Source: Candidatus Dormiibacterota bacterium (GTDB taxonomy: Bacteria > Acidobacteriota > Polarisedimenticolia > Gp22-AA2). Taken from it: 64,000 bases of DNA. Location of the stretch: the NCBI GenBank assembly GCA_035635555.1, contig DASQAT010000048.1, forward strand, positions 62,001 through 126,000. The letters are read 5' to 3'. The notes under the pieces were generated by a model, which worked only from the letters and a program-made list of their open reading frames with translations, searched no databases and was not told where the DNA came from. Both the position numbers and the translations under genes were made by a program. Below, in pieces: positions 54,948 to 63,956 of the stretch (positions are counted from its first letter, which is position 1; each line of letters begins with the position of its first letter).

Positions 54948-56431
54948 AGACCCCGCCGCTGCCAGGCGTAGAGCCGCGAGAAGATCGCGCGCGCTCCGGG
55001 GGTGAGTTTCGTCCGCATGAAAGCGTCGGCGGTGCGCTGCACGGCCTGCGACAGCGTCGGGTAGACGTGGATCAGGGACGACAGCGACTGCAGACCGATC
55101 CCCTGCCTCATCGCCAGGGCCAGTTCATGGATCAGCTCGCCGGCCCCGGCGCCGACCACCGTCGCCCCGAGGATCGTGCCGCGCCCGCGCGCGGCGATCA
55201 CCTTGACGAACCCTTCCTCCTCGCTCTCGAGGATGGCGCGATCCAGGTCCGAATAGGGGAAGTGGTGCACGTCGAACCTCACGTCGGTCTGCGCCGCGTC
55301 GGTCTCGTTCAGGCCGACGCGCGCCACCTCCGGCTCGGTGAAGGTGGTCCACGGCACGACCCGCTGGTCGGCGCGGGCGCGCAGGAGCCCCTTAAAGGGG
55401 GACAGGAGGATGTTGCGCACGACGATGCGCGCGTGGTGCTCGGCGACATGCGTGAAATGCAACGACCCGCAGACGTCCCCCGCGGCGTAGATGGTCTTGC
55501 GGCTCGTCTGGAGATAGGCGTTCACCGTGACCCCCCGGCCGGTCGAGGCCACCCGGGCCCGGTCCAGGCCGAGCCCCTCGACGTTCGGCGTCCGCCCCGC
55601 GGCGATCAGGATCGTGTCGGCCTCGATCTCGAGCGGGTCATCCGGCCCGCCGGTCCCGCCCTCGCGGCGCACCTTCACGCGGTGCGGCGCGGCGCGGCCG
55701 GGGACGACCGACTCGACCCGGCCGCGGAGGAGAAGGCGAACGCCGTCCTCCGCCATCCTGGCCTGCACCAGCGCCGCGACGTCCGCGTCCTCGCGGTGCA
55801 GCACGTGCGGCCCCCGGTCGACCAGGGTCACTCTGGCTCCGAGCCGGACCATCGCCTGCGCCAGCTCGCAGCCGACCGGACCGCCCCCCACCACCAGGAG
55901 GTGGCCGGGCGGCGTCTCGCGCTCGAAGATCGTTTCGTTCGTCTCGAACCCCGCCTCCTTCAGGCCGGGGACATCGGGCACGACGGCCCGCCCCCCGGTC
56001 GCGAGAACGATGTTCCGGGCGCGCAGCAGCGTGCCATCCACCCGGACGGAATGCTCGGACTCGAGGGACGCATCGCCCGGGAAGACATCCACTCCCAGCC
56101 GTTCGAAGCGCTCGACCGAGTCGTTCGGCTCGAGGCGGGCCCGCAGCGCCTTCACCCGCAGCACAACGCGGCCGTAATCGACGAGCGGTTTCACCGGATC
56201 GAGCGCGTAGAGATCGGCGCGGCGCATCAGCGCGGCGACGCGAGACGAGCGGATGAGCGCCTTGCTCGGCACGCACCCGAAATTCAGGCAGTCGCCGCCC
56301 ATTCGGTTGCGTTCGATCAGCGCCACGCGGCCGCCCAGGCCGGCGGTTCCGGCCGCCGTGACCAGTCCGGCCGTGCCGGCGCCGATGACCACGACGTTGT
56401 AGACGCCTTCTCCCTTGCCCGTGGAGCCCAT
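54944..56431 (-). CDS. Mercuric-reductase/dihydrolipoamide-dehydrogenase-like FAD oxidoreductase
   Basis: This 495-residue pyridine-nucleotide disulfide oxidoreductase shows, in order: the FAD-binding VVVIGAGTAGLVTAAG, the redox-active disulfide MGGDCLNFGCVPSKAL, the NAD(P)-binding VVGGGPVGCELAQAMVRLG, the second FAD motif IYAAGDVCG and the dimerisation domain. The C-terminus (HVYPTLSQAVQRTADAF) carries the conserved His-x-Tyr-Pro-Thr. It lacks the MerA metal-binding N-domain and C-terminal Cys pair, so it is unlikely to be a true mercuric reductase. ATG 56431 has GGGAGA upstream. It heads a seven-gene operon. Confidence 0.9.
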   Translation of the reverse strand: MGSTGKGEGVYNVVVIGAGTAGLVTAAGTAGLGGRVALIERNRMGGDCLNFGCVPSKALIRSSRVAALMRRADLYALDPVKPLVDYGRVVLRVKALRARLEPNDSVERFERLGVDVFPGDASLESEHSVRVDGTLLRARNIVLATGGRAVVPDVPGLKEAGFETNETIFERETPPGHLLVVGGGPVGCELAQAMVRLGARVTLVDRGPHVLHREDADVAALVQARMAEDGVRLLLRGRVESVVPGRAAPHRVKVRREGGTGGPDDPLEIEADTILIAAGRTPNVEGLGLDRARVASTGRGVTVNAYLQTSRKTIYAAGDVCGSLHFTHVAEHHARIVVRNILLSPFKGLLRARADQRVVPWTTFTEPEVARVGLNETDAAQTDVRFDVHHFPYSDLDRAILESEEEGFVKVIAARGRGTILGATVVGAGAGELIHELALAMRQGIGLQSLSSLIHVYPTLSQAVQRTADAFMRTKLTPGARAIFSRLYAWQRRGL

Positions 56432-56503
56432 CAGGATCTCCCGCGTCGCGGCCGAAGTCGGGATAATATGCCGTTTCTCATTCGCGGGGGAGGAGCCTTG
56501 CCG
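56432..56503. promoter_or_regulatory. Divergent promoter region of the flavin reductase and the seven-gene operon
   Basis: This 72-base region has one AT-rich core, GGATAATATG (56461-56470). It offers GATAAT on the plus strand and TATTAT on the minus strand as -10 candidates. No good -35 was found for either. The ribosome site GGAGGAG (about 56489-56494) belongs to the flavin reductase. Confidence 0.45.
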
Positions 56504-57001
56504 GTGCCCACCGACCAGTTCAAGAGCGCCATGCGGCGCTGGGGGAGCGGCGTGTCGATCCTCACGACCCGGCGCGAAGGGGGAATCCTCGGGATCACCG
56601 TCAGCTCCTTCTGCTCTGTGTCCCTGAACCCGCCCCTGGTTCTCGCCTGCATCGACAAGAAGGCCCGCAGTCATGTTTCAATCGAGAAGGACGCCTCGTT
56701 CGCCATCAACGTCCTGAAGGACAGCCAGGAGCGGCTCTCCGAGCTCGCCGCCGGTCACCTCGGAGAGCGCGGCAACTGGCTCGAAGACGTGCCGCTCCGG
56801 AAGGCGGAGACGGGGGCCCCCATCCTCACCGACTGCCTGGCCTGGTTCGACTGCAGACTCGAAGCGGCCCACGACGGAGGGGACCACACGATCTTCGTCG
56901 GCCGCGTCGAGGCCGCCGGCCACTCCCAGGGGCGTCCGCTCCTGTATTACGACGGCGCCTACCACCGTCTCTCCCACCAGCGCCCGTCCCGCCGGAGCTG
57001 A
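56504..57001 (+). CDS. Flavin reductase (DIM6/NTAB type)
   Basis: This flavin reductase-like protein has about 165 residues. It begins MPTDQFKSAMRRWGSGVSILTTRREGGILGITVSSFCSVSLNPPLVLACIDKKARSH, the split-barrel FMN-binding signature. SFAINVLKDSQERLSE and HTIFVGRVEAAGHSQGRPLLYYDGAYHRL complete the fold. GTG 56504 is favoured over ATG 56468 because GGAGGAG then lies at the right distance and a GATAAT box lies upstream. It probably supplies reduced flavin to a monooxygenase not encoded here. Confidence 0.9.
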   Translation: MPTDQFKSAMRRWGSGVSILTTRREGGILGITVSSFCSVSLNPPLVLACIDKKARSHVSIEKDASFAINVLKDSQERLSELAAGHLGERGNWLEDVPLRKAETGAPILTDCLAWFDCRLEAAHDGGDHTIFVGRVEAAGHSQGRPLLYYDGAYHRLSHQRPSRRS

Positions 57002-57090
57002 GCCGCGCGGTGGTGTGCTTCTCGACGCGCGCGGATGAGACAGGGGGGTGTGCTTGACTCCCCGGCACGCCTGCGCTAGGTTCCGCCGTC

Positions 57091-57714
57091 ATGCTGCTGA
57101 GCGTCAAGAAGACCGACCGGCTGTTCTTCGACACCTTCGCCGCCATGGCGGGGGGCGCCGTGGACGCGGCGCTGATCCTGGAAGAGATGTTCCGCAACGG
57201 CAAGGGGGGGGACGGCGCGGCCTACGCCTCGCGCATCAAGGAGATCGAGCACCGCTGCGACGTCCAGATCCACGAGCTGGTGAAGACCCTGCACCGCACC
57301 TTCATCACGCCGATCGACCGGGAGGACATCCACGATCTGGCGTCCCGCATGGACGACCTGGTCGATCTGATCGACGCCGTCGCCAGTCGCGCGGTCCTGT
57401 TCAGGGTGGGCGGGGAGATTCCGGACGCGGCCGACCTGGCGCGCATCATCCACCAGCAGGCTGTGGAGATCCAGAAGGCGGTCGTGGACCTGCGTGACGC
57501 GGCGACGATCATGCGGCACTGCGCGCGGATCAACCAGCTCGAGAAGGATGGGGACAAGCTCTACCGGGAGGCCATGGCGCGCATCTTCGACTCGGGGCGG
57601 GACCCGATCTTCGTCATCAAGGCGAAGGAGATCATCGAGACCCTCGAGGCGGCCACCGACGCGGGCGAGGACATCGCCATCGTCCTCGAGCGCATCATCC
57701 TGAAGCACCAGTAG
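57091..57714 (+). CDS. DUF47 family protein, Pit accessory (PhoU-like)
   Basis: This 207-residue helical cytosolic protein starts KKTDRLFFDTFAAMAGGAVDAALILEEM. The conserved TFITPIDREDIHDLASRMDDLVDLIDA and the acidic IKAKEIIETLEAATDAGEDIAIVLERIILK fit the DUF47/PhoU helical bundle, which probably binds metal clusters or phosphate. It ends three bases before the Pit transporter start, so the pair is one operon. Such DUF47-Pit pairs act together in phosphate import; the regulatory role is inferred from family context. Confidence 0.93.
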   Translation: MLLSVKKTDRLFFDTFAAMAGGAVDAALILEEMFRNGKGGDGAAYASRIKEIEHRCDVQIHELVKTLHRTFITPIDREDIHDLASRMDDLVDLIDAVASRAVLFRVGGEIPDAADLARIIHQQAVEIQKAVVDLRDAATIMRHCARINQLEKDGDKLYREAMARIFDSGRDPIFVIKAKEIIETLEAATDAGEDIAIVLERIILKHQ

Positions 57715-57717
57715 CCT

Positions 57718-58704
57718 GTGCTTATCTCCGTCGTCGCCATCATCCTGGTCGCCCTCGTCTTCGATTTCCTGAACGGCTTCCACGACGCGGCGAACTCGGT
57801 CGCGACCGTCGTCTCGACCGGCACGCTGTCGCCCAACACCGCCGTCGCCTGGGCGGCCTTCTTCAACTTCGTGGCCGCCTTCGGATTCGGCGTGAAGGTC
57901 GCGACCACGCTCGGGAAGGGGGTCGTCGATCCGTCGGCCATCGATCGCTGGGTCGTGCTCGGCGGTCTGTGCGGCGCCATCACCTGGAACCTGATCACCT
58001 GGTGGCTGGGGCTGCCGGTCTCGTCGTCGCACGCCCTCATCGGCGGCCTGGCGGGGGCCGCGGTCGTGCACTCGGGTTTCTCGGTGCTGCTCCCGGCCGG
58101 GCTCGGGAAGATTCTGCTGTTCATCGTCCTGTCCCCGCTCATCGGGCTCAGCCTCGGCTTCCTGACGATGCTCCTCCTCCTCTGGCTGCACCGCAACTCG
58201 TATCCGTCCGTCGTGGACCGGCGCTTCAGGCGCCTGCAGCTGGTGTCGGCCGCCTTCTACAGTCTCGGGCACGGCACCAACGACGCGCAGAAGACGATGG
58301 GGGTCATCACCATCCTGCTGTTCTCCACGGGCTACATGAAGGAGTTCCACGTTCCGATCTGGGTCATCCTGATCTGCCACGCCGCCATCGCCGCCGGGAC
58401 GCTCGCCGGTGGCTGGCGGATCGTCAAGACGATGGGGATGCGGATCACCAAGCTGCGGCCGATCGGCGGGTTCTCGGCCGAGACCGCCGGGGCGATCACC
58501 CTGCTCGGGACGGCCCTCTGGGGCATCCCGGTCTCGACGACGCACACCATCACCGGGGCGATCATGGGGGTGGGGGCGACGCACCGGCTGACCGCGGTGC
58601 GCTGGGGCGTGGCGCGGCAGATCGTCTGGGCCTGGATCCTGACGATCCCGATCTCAGCCGCGGTCTCGGCGGCGGCGTACCTGGTGATTCGCCTGTTCCT
58701 CTGA
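57718..58704 (+). CDS. pit: Low-affinity inorganic phosphate transporter
   Basis: This PiT-family membrane protein of 328 residues imports phosphate, usually with a divalent metal and protons. The duplicated PiT signatures are [22 protein letters not shown] near residue 15 and [19 protein letters not shown] near 180, each followed by a hydrophobic bundle. [11 protein letters not shown] and [16 protein letters not shown] are the inverted repeats. The GTG start follows the DUF47 stop by three bases. Its last 51 bases overlap the 3' end of the convergent zwf gene. Confidence 0.94.
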   Translation: MLISVVAIILVALVFDFLNGFHDAANSVATVVSTGTLSPNTAVAWAAFFNFVAAFGFGVKVATTLGKGVVDPSAIDRWVVLGGLCGAITWNLITWWLGLPVSSSHALIGGLAGAAVVHSGFSVLLPAGLGKILLFIVLSPLIGLSLGFLTMLLLLWLHRNSYPSVVDRRFRRLQLVSAAFYSLGHGTNDAQKTMGVITILLFSTGYMKEFHVPIWVILICHAAIAAGTLAGGWRIVKTMGMRITKLRPIGGFSAETAGAITLLGTALWGIPVSTTHTITGAIMGVGATHRLTAVRWGVARQIVWAWILTIPISAAVSAAAYLVIRLFL

Positions 58705-60174
58705 CACCGTCTCGAGCACCCAGTAGCGGCCGTCGCGCAGGAGGAGCTGATCGGAGGTCGCCGGGCCCCAGGAGCCCCGCGGGTAAGGCGCGGGCGGCGG
58801 CGCCTTCCGGTCCTCCTGCGCCCGCGTCAGGGGATCGATGATCGACCAGGCCTGCTCGATCTCGTCCTCGCGCATGAACAGCGAGACGTCGCCGGTGAAC
58901 GCGTCGAGGAGGAGCCGCTCGTACGCCTCCGGAGGGGCCTCCTTTGCCTCGTCGGCGAAGTGGAACACCAGGGCGGAGGAGCGCACCTCCATGCCGCGGT
59001 CCGGGACCTTGGTCTCGAAGCGGATGTGCACGCCTTCGTCGGGCTGGATCCCGAGGCTGATGCGGTTCGAGTCGAGTCTCCGACCCTGCGGCAAGTCGAA
59101 CATGTTGTGCGGAGGCGCCAGGAACTGCACGACGATCTCGCTCACCCTCTTCGCCAGGCCCTTCCCCGAGCGCAGGTAGAACGGCACGCCCTGCCAGCGC
59201 CAGTTGTCGATGAACAGGCGGATCGCGGCATAGGTCGGTGTCCGCGAGTCCTTCCGCACCCCCGGCTCGCTCGTGTAGCCGTTGTACTGGCCGGCCACCA
59301 GATGGTGCAGCGCCTCGGCCTCGCCGATCCGCCGCACCGCGTCCAGGAGCTTCACCTTCTCGCCGCGCAGGGCATCGGCCTCGAAGCGGCTGGGCGCCTC
59401 GATGGCGACGAGACAGAGGAGCTGCATCAGGTGGTTCTGGAACATGTCGCGCAGCACGCCGGCGCCGTCGTAGTACGGCCCGCGGTCGTCGACCGATCCG
59501 GATTCCGCCACGGTGATCTGCACGTGGTCGATGAAGTTGCGGTTCCAAACCGGCTCGAACAGGAGGTTGGCGAATCGGAAGACCAGCAGGTTCTGCACCG
59601 TCTCCTTGCCCAGGAAGTGATCGATACGGAACACCTCCGATTCGTCGAAGGCCGACAGTACCTTGTGGTTGAGGGCGCGCGCCGAGTCGAGATCGTTCCC
59701 GAACGGTTTCTCGATGACGATGCGGCGGGCGGGGGCGGCGTCGGGGCGCGGCTTTCCGGCGAGGCCGGCCTCGAGCAGTCCGTCGATCGCCTTCGGGTAC
59801 AGCCAGGGGGCCAGGGCAAGGTAGAAGATGCGCACACCGTCGCCGCCTTCGGACGCGAGCGTCCGGGTCAGGCCCGCGAGCCCTTCGCCGGACGACACGT
59901 CGCCCCGCACGTAGCGCAGGTGGCGCGCAAACTCCCGCCAGGCGGTCTGGTCGAACGGCGTGCCGCGTTCCTTCAGGGTGGCCTCGAGGTGAGCCTTGTA
60001 GCCGTCGTCGCCGAAGTCGTGGCGGGCGACACCGAGGATGCGCGCGCCCGCGGGCAGGCGGCCCTTGCGGTCGAGGCTGAACAGGGCGGGGACGAGCTTG
60101 CCCGCGGCGAGGCTGCCGGTCGCGCCGAAGATGACCAGCGTCGGCGCCGGGGCGCCGGCGCGCTCGGGCCTCAT
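58654..60174 (-). CDS. zwf: Glucose-6-phosphate 1-dehydrogenase
   Basis: This enzyme oxidises glucose 6-phosphate to 6-phosphogluconolactone with NADP+, opening the oxidative pentose phosphate pathway. It has 506 residues. The dinucleotide motif [19 protein letters not shown] is at the N-terminus and the active-site peptide [14 protein letters not shown] is near residue 182. [13 protein letters not shown] and [21 protein letters not shown] are diagnostic. The ATG overlaps the gnd stop as ATGA. The 3' end overlaps pit by 51 bases. No pgl gene is present in the window. Confidence 0.96.
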   Translation of the reverse strand: MRPERAGAPAPTLVIFGATGSLAAGKLVPALFSLDRKGRLPAGARILGVARHDFGDDGYKAHLEATLKERGTPFDQTAWREFARHLRYVRGDVSSGEGLAGLTRTLASEGGDGVRIFYLALAPWLYPKAIDGLLEAGLAGKPRPDAAPARRIVIEKPFGNDLDSARALNHKVLSAFDESEVFRIDHFLGKETVQNLLVFRFANLLFEPVWNRNFIDHVQITVAESGSVDDRGPYYDGAGVLRDMFQNHLMQLLCLVAIEAPSRFEADALRGEKVKLLDAVRRIGEAEALHHLVAGQYNGYTSEPGVRKDSRTPTYAAIRLFIDNWRWQGVPFYLRSGKGLAKRVSEIVVQFLAPPHNMFDLPQGRRLDSNRISLGIQPDEGVHIRFETKVPDRGMEVRSSALVFHFADEAKEAPPEAYERLLLDAFTGDVSLFMREDEIEQAWSIIDPLTRAQEDRKAPPPAPYPRGSWGPATSDQLLLRDGRYWVLETVSEEQANHQVRRRRDRG

Positions 60175-61082
60175 GGTCCCGGTCTCTTGATGGCGTGTCC
60201 GCCGAACTGGTTGCGCAGGGCCGCGAGCAGCCGGTCGGCGAACGACAGGGGCTGCCGGCTGCGGAAGCGGGCCATGAGGGACAGCGTGATCACGGGGGCG
60301 GGGACGGCGTTCTCGATCGACTCCTGCACCGTCCAGCGTCCTTCGCCCGAGTCCTCGACCCACGGCGCGATCCCCTCGAGGCGGGGGTTCTCCTGCAGCG
60401 CCCGGGCGGCCAGATCGAGGAGCCACGAGCGCACGACGCTGCCGTCCTGCCAGATCGCGGCGACCTGCTTCAGATCGAGACCGAACTCCTGTTTCGATTC
60501 GAGAAGCGCGAACCCCTCGGCGTAGGACTGCATCATGCCGTACTCGATGCCGTTGTGGATCATCTTGACGAAGTGGCCGGCCCCGGTGGGGCCGACCCGG
60601 CCCCAGCCCCGCTCGGGCGCCGGGGCGAGCGTGACGAAGGCGGGACGCAGACGCTCGACGACCTCCGCGGGGCCGCCGATCATCAGGCAGTACCCTTCGG
60701 TCAGACCCCAGACGCCCCCGCTGGTCCCCTCGTCCAGGTAGTGCAGCCCGCGAGGCGTCAGGAGGGCGGCGCGGCGAAGGTCATCCTTATAGTAGCTGTT
60801 GCCGCCGTCGACCAGCGCGTCGCCGGACGCGAGCAGCGAGCCGAGCCGCGTCACCGCCTCTTCGGTCGGGCCGCCCGCCGGCAGCATCAGCCACACGGCT
60901 CTCGGCGGCTTCAGGCGCGACACCAGGTCCTCCAGCGTCGCGGCGGGGACGAGCCCTTCCTTCGCGAACGCCTGGAGCGTCGCTTCATTGCGGACGTGAC
61001 CCACGACGGTGTGGCCGCCGCGCATCCAGCGCCGAGCCATGTTGCCGCCCATGCGGCCGAGACCGACGATGCCGATCTGCAT
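60171..61082 (-). CDS. gnd: 6-phosphogluconate dehydrogenase, decarboxylating (short form)
   Basis: This enzyme converts 6-phosphogluconate to ribulose 5-phosphate and CO2 with NAD(P)+. At 303 residues it is the short GndA/YqeC-type enzyme rather than the roughly 470-residue form. Motifs are [17 protein letters not shown] (cofactor), [13 protein letters not shown] (substrate), GTSGGVWGL and [19 protein letters not shown] (catalytic Lys and His). Short forms are often NAD+-preferring, so cofactor preference should not be assumed. It lies between rpiB (3-base gap) and zwf (4-base overlap). Confidence 0.95.
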   Translation of the reverse strand: MQIGIVGLGRMGGNMARRWMRGGHTVVGHVRNEATLQAFAKEGLVPAATLEDLVSRLKPPRAVWLMLPAGGPTEEAVTRLGSLLASGDALVDGGNSYYKDDLRRAALLTPRGLHYLDEGTSGGVWGLTEGYCLMIGGPAEVVERLRPAFVTLAPAPERGWGRVGPTGAGHFVKMIHNGIEYGMMQSYAEGFALLESKQEFGLDLKQVAAIWQDGSVVRSWLLDLAARALQENPRLEGIAPWVEDSGEGRWTVQESIENAVPAPVITLSLMARFRSRQPLSFADRLLAALRNQFGGHAIKRPGP

Positions 61083-61085
61083 GCG

Positions 61086-61529
61086 TCACTCCTTCTCGAG
61101 CGCCTGGATCTTCTTCAGCCGGCGGACGTGCCGCTCCTCGCCGCTGAAGCGGGCGCCGAGGAAGGAGCGGGCCAGATCCTGCGCCAGCGCGTCCCCGACG
61201 ACCCTCGCCCCGAGGCACAGCACGTTCGTGTCGTCGTGCTCGACGCCCTGCCGGGCGCTGTAGGTGTCGTGGCACAGGCCGGCACGCGCGCCGCGGATCT
61301 TGTTGGCGGCGACCGAAGCGCCGACGCCGCTGCCGCAGACGATGATGCCGCGCTCGGCCCTGCGCCCCGCCACCGCGCGGGCGACCGCGGCTGCGCTGTC
61401 GGGATAGTCGTCCTTCGGGTCGAGAGCGGGCGTGAGGTCCTGCACCGTGTGCCCCTCGCGGCGAAGCATCTCGACGAGGATGGTCTTCAGGGCGTACCCG
61501 GCGTGGTCGCAGCCGATCACGATGGTCAT
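61086..61529 (-). CDS. rpiB: Ribose-5-phosphate isomerase B
   Basis: This 147-residue isomerase interconverts ribose 5-phosphate and ribulose 5-phosphate. The family opening MTIVIGCDHAGYALK is present, and GIIVCGSGVGASVAANKIRGARAGLC holds the catalytic Cys loop. HDTYSARQGVEHDDTNVLCLGARVVG is the C-terminal signature. ATG 61529 has AGGAG seven bases upstream. With gnd and zwf it forms a pentose-phosphate operon, 40 bases downstream of hemG and possibly on the same transcript. Confidence 0.95.
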   Translation of the reverse strand: MTIVIGCDHAGYALKTILVEMLRREGHTVQDLTPALDPKDDYPDSAAAVARAVAGRRAERGIIVCGSGVGASVAANKIRGARAGLCHDTYSARQGVEHDDTNVLCLGARVVGDALAQDLARSFLGARFSGEERHVRRLKKIQALEKE

Positions 61530-61569
61530 CGCGGACTCCTGTGGCGGAAGCGGGCGGCGCTCGGAGGTC

Positions 61570-63021
61570 TCATCGCACCAAGGATACCATCCCGGCGCGC
61601 GCCAGGACGCCGTCGGCCGCGACCTCGCCGCTGTGGACGCAGTCGGGCAGCCCGACGCCCCGCAGCCCGTTCCCCGCGACGAACAGCCCGCCGTGGCGCG
61701 ACAGCCGATCGTCCACCGCCTGCGCCACCTCGAGGTGGCCGACCTCATACTGCGCCATCGCCGCAGTGTGGACGTAGGACCGGGCGAACAGAGGGGACGC
61801 CGTGATCCCCAGGATGTCGCGCAGGTCGTCGCGGACGATCCGCTCGAGGTGGGCGGGCTCGACCCCGTCGGAGGTCCGCCCGTCGAGGAAGGCGCGAAGC
61901 AGGACCTTGTCCGCGGGGGCGCGTCCCGGGAACTTGACGCTCGAGAACGAGCAGGCGACCAGCCGCCGGTTCTCGGTCCTGGGCACGACGAACCCGAAGC
62001 CGTCGAGAGGGTGGCTGACGTCGGCGCGGCGGTAGGCCAGGCTGACCGTGGCGGCGCCGCCGTAGGGGATCTGCGCCAGGAGATCGGCGAGCGGTGGGTC
62101 GAACGCCCGCACGAGCGGCGCCGCCACGCACGCGGGCGCGGCGAGGACGACGGCGTCGGCCTCGAGCGTCTCACCGCCGGAGATCGAGACCCTCCAGCGC
62201 GCCGCCGCCGGGGCGGCCGACACCGGCGCCGCGTCGAGTCGCAAAAGCCTCGCGCCAAGACGAAGCGAGCCGGCCGGCAGGGAGCCCGCCAGGCGGTCGG
62301 TGAGCGTCTGCAGTCCCGTCTTGAGCGTCACGAAGATCGAGTAGCGCGCCCCGCTGACTCCCGTCCGGGCTTCGGCCGGAAGGCTGCGGCGGGCGCGCAG
62401 GAGACCGAGGATCACGCTGCGATGCCGGCGCTCCAGCTCCAGGAAGCGGGGCATCGTGGCGCGCAGGCTGAGTCGCTCGGGGTCGGCGTTGTAGATGCCG
62501 GCCAGGAGCGGCTGCGCCAGACGGTCGAGGGTCTCCCGCCCGAAGCGCCGCCTCACGAAGGAGGCGAGGCTCTCGTCCGGGACGTCGGGCCCGCGTGGCA
62601 GGACGAGATCGCAGGCGGCGCGCAGCTTGCCCCCCAGGCCGAGGATCCGGGTCGTTGCGAACGGCAGCAGGCGGCTCGGAGCGAGAAGCTGGTAGCCTTC
62701 CGGGATCGGCCGCAACGCTCCGCGGGTGTACACGAAGGATCGGCGAAGGGTCGGGTTCGTGCCGACGATCTCGTCCGCGAGACCGGCTCTCCTGCAGAGA
62801 TCGATCCCCCAAGGCTTGTCGGAGACGAAGCAGTCGGGCCCTCCTTCGATGACGCAGCCATCCACGTGGTCGGTCGCGATCACTCCGCCGGCGCGGGGCG
62901 CGGCCTCGAGCACCGCCAGTTCGAGGGGGATGCCCCGATCGCGGGACTGGGCCAGGAGGCGATGGGCGCAGGCGAGCCCGCCGACGCCGGCGCCGGCGAC
63001 GATCACCCTGATCCCGCTCAT
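61570..63021 (-). CDS. hemG: Protoporphyrinogen/coproporphyrinogen oxidase (HemG/HemY type)
   Basis: This 483-residue FAD-dependent oxidase aromatises the porphyrinogen macrocycle in late haem synthesis. The FAD motif is VIVAGAGVGGLACAHRLL, followed by VLEAAPRAGGVIATDHVDGCVIEGGPDCFVSDKP, the HemY signature. A C-terminal FAD motif (LFVAGNGLRGVGLPDCVHSGEVAA) closes the protein. It overlaps the hemH stop by four bases. Whether it acts on protoporphyrinogen IX or coproporphyrinogen III cannot be told from these motifs. Confidence 0.92.
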   Translation of the reverse strand: MSGIRVIVAGAGVGGLACAHRLLAQSRDRGIPLELAVLEAAPRAGGVIATDHVDGCVIEGGPDCFVSDKPWGIDLCRRAGLADEIVGTNPTLRRSFVYTRGALRPIPEGYQLLAPSRLLPFATTRILGLGGKLRAACDLVLPRGPDVPDESLASFVRRRFGRETLDRLAQPLLAGIYNADPERLSLRATMPRFLELERRHRSVILGLLRARRSLPAEARTGVSGARYSIFVTLKTGLQTLTDRLAGSLPAGSLRLGARLLRLDAAPVSAAPAAARWRVSISGGETLEADAVVLAAPACVAAPLVRAFDPPLADLLAQIPYGGAATVSLAYRRADVSHPLDGFGFVVPRTENRRLVACSFSSVKFPGRAPADKVLLRAFLDGRTSDGVEPAHLERIVRDDLRDILGITASPLFARSYVHTAAMAQYEVGHLEVAQAVDDRLSRHGGLFVAGNGLRGVGLPDCVHSGEVAADGVLARAGMVSLVR

Positions 63022-63956
63022 CCTCCCGTCACCACGTCCCGCACCACGAGGGCGAGCATGCGGATGAAGGAAGGATGGTCACCCGGTGTTCCCGCGCGGA
63101 AGAAGCCGATCCCGAGCCCGTCCGCGGTCCTGCGGGCGGCGATGTCGAGGTCGTAGAGGACCTCCACGTGATCGCTCAGGAAACCGATCGGCGACACGAC
63201 GACGTCCTGGGCGCCGTCCCGCTGCAGGGTGCGGAGCGCGTCGCCGATGTCCGGCTCGAGCCAGGGGTCCGACGGGTTGCCGCTGCGGCTCGTGAAGGCG
63301 AGCGACCAGGTCGCAACACCCAGGCGACCGGCCAGAAGGCCGGCGGTGCGCCTCAGACCCGCGGTGTATCCCGATCGTTCGGCCATCCCGGTCGGGAGGC
63401 TGTGCGCCGTGAAGACGACTCGCGCGCGGCCGCGCCGCGCTTCCGGAACCGAGGCGATGGCGGCCAGGGTCCGTTCGGCGAGCGCCTCGATGAGGAGTGG
63501 ATGATCGGACCAGGCCGCGACGTAATCGACGACGGGGGCGGAATCGCCCAGCCGCCCGCGCGCCTCGTCCACGCTCGCGAGATACGCCTCCCAGGAGGGG
63601 GGGGAGCGGTGCGCGGCGAGGACCACGCCGACGGCCCGGCGCCGTCCTTCGTGCGCCATCTCGGTGAGGGTGTCGGTGATGTACGGCTCCCAGTGACGCA
63701 TTCCGACGTACACCTGGAGACGGGGTCCTTCGGCCGACAGGAGGAGGCGCAGGCTCTCCGCCTGGGCGAAGGTCAATCGGTTGAAAGGGGACGAGCCGCC
63801 CGCCTCGTCGTAATGCCGCACGACCTCCTCGTAGCGCTCCCGCGTGACCGGTTTGCCGCGCAGGACGTTGTCGAGGAAGGGGCGGACCTCGTCACGGCGC
63901 GTCGGTCCGCCGAAGCCGAGGAGAAGGACCGAATCGTGCGCGGGTGCGCCGGCCAC
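63018..63956 (-). CDS. hemH: Ferrochelatase
   Basis: This 312-residue enzyme inserts Fe2+ into the porphyrin. It opens SVLLLGFGGPTRRDEVRPFLDNVLRG. The conserved VVFTAHSLPTGMAERSGY holds the metal-binding His, and VVVSPIGFLSDHVEVLYDLD holds the catalytic Glu region. YVGMRHWEPYI and the GGSSPFNRLT segment are also family-specific. The GTG start at 63956 abuts the hemE stop (TGA-GTG), and its stop overlaps the hemG start. The three genes are co-transcribed. Confidence 0.95.
   Translation of the reverse strand: MAGAPAHDSVLLLGFGGPTRRDEVRPFLDNVLRGKPVTRERYEEVVRHYDEAGGSSPFNRLTFAQAESLRLLLSAEGPRLQVYVGMRHWEPYITDTLTEMAHEGRRRAVGVVLAAHRSPPSWEAYLASVDEARGRLGDSAPVVDYVAAWSDHPLLIEALAERTLAAIASVPEARRGRARVVFTAHSLPTGMAERSGYTAGLRRTAGLLAGRLGVATWSLAFTSRSGNPSDPWLEPDIGDALRTLQRDGAQDVVVSPIGFLSDHVEVLYDLDIAARRTADGLGIGFFRAGTPGDHPSFIRMLALVVRDVVTGG

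Noticed and set aside
54944-56431. Annotation as a true mercuric reductase
   Set aside because: The N-terminal heavy-metal domain and the C-terminal vicinal Cys pair are absent, and no mer genes are nearby.
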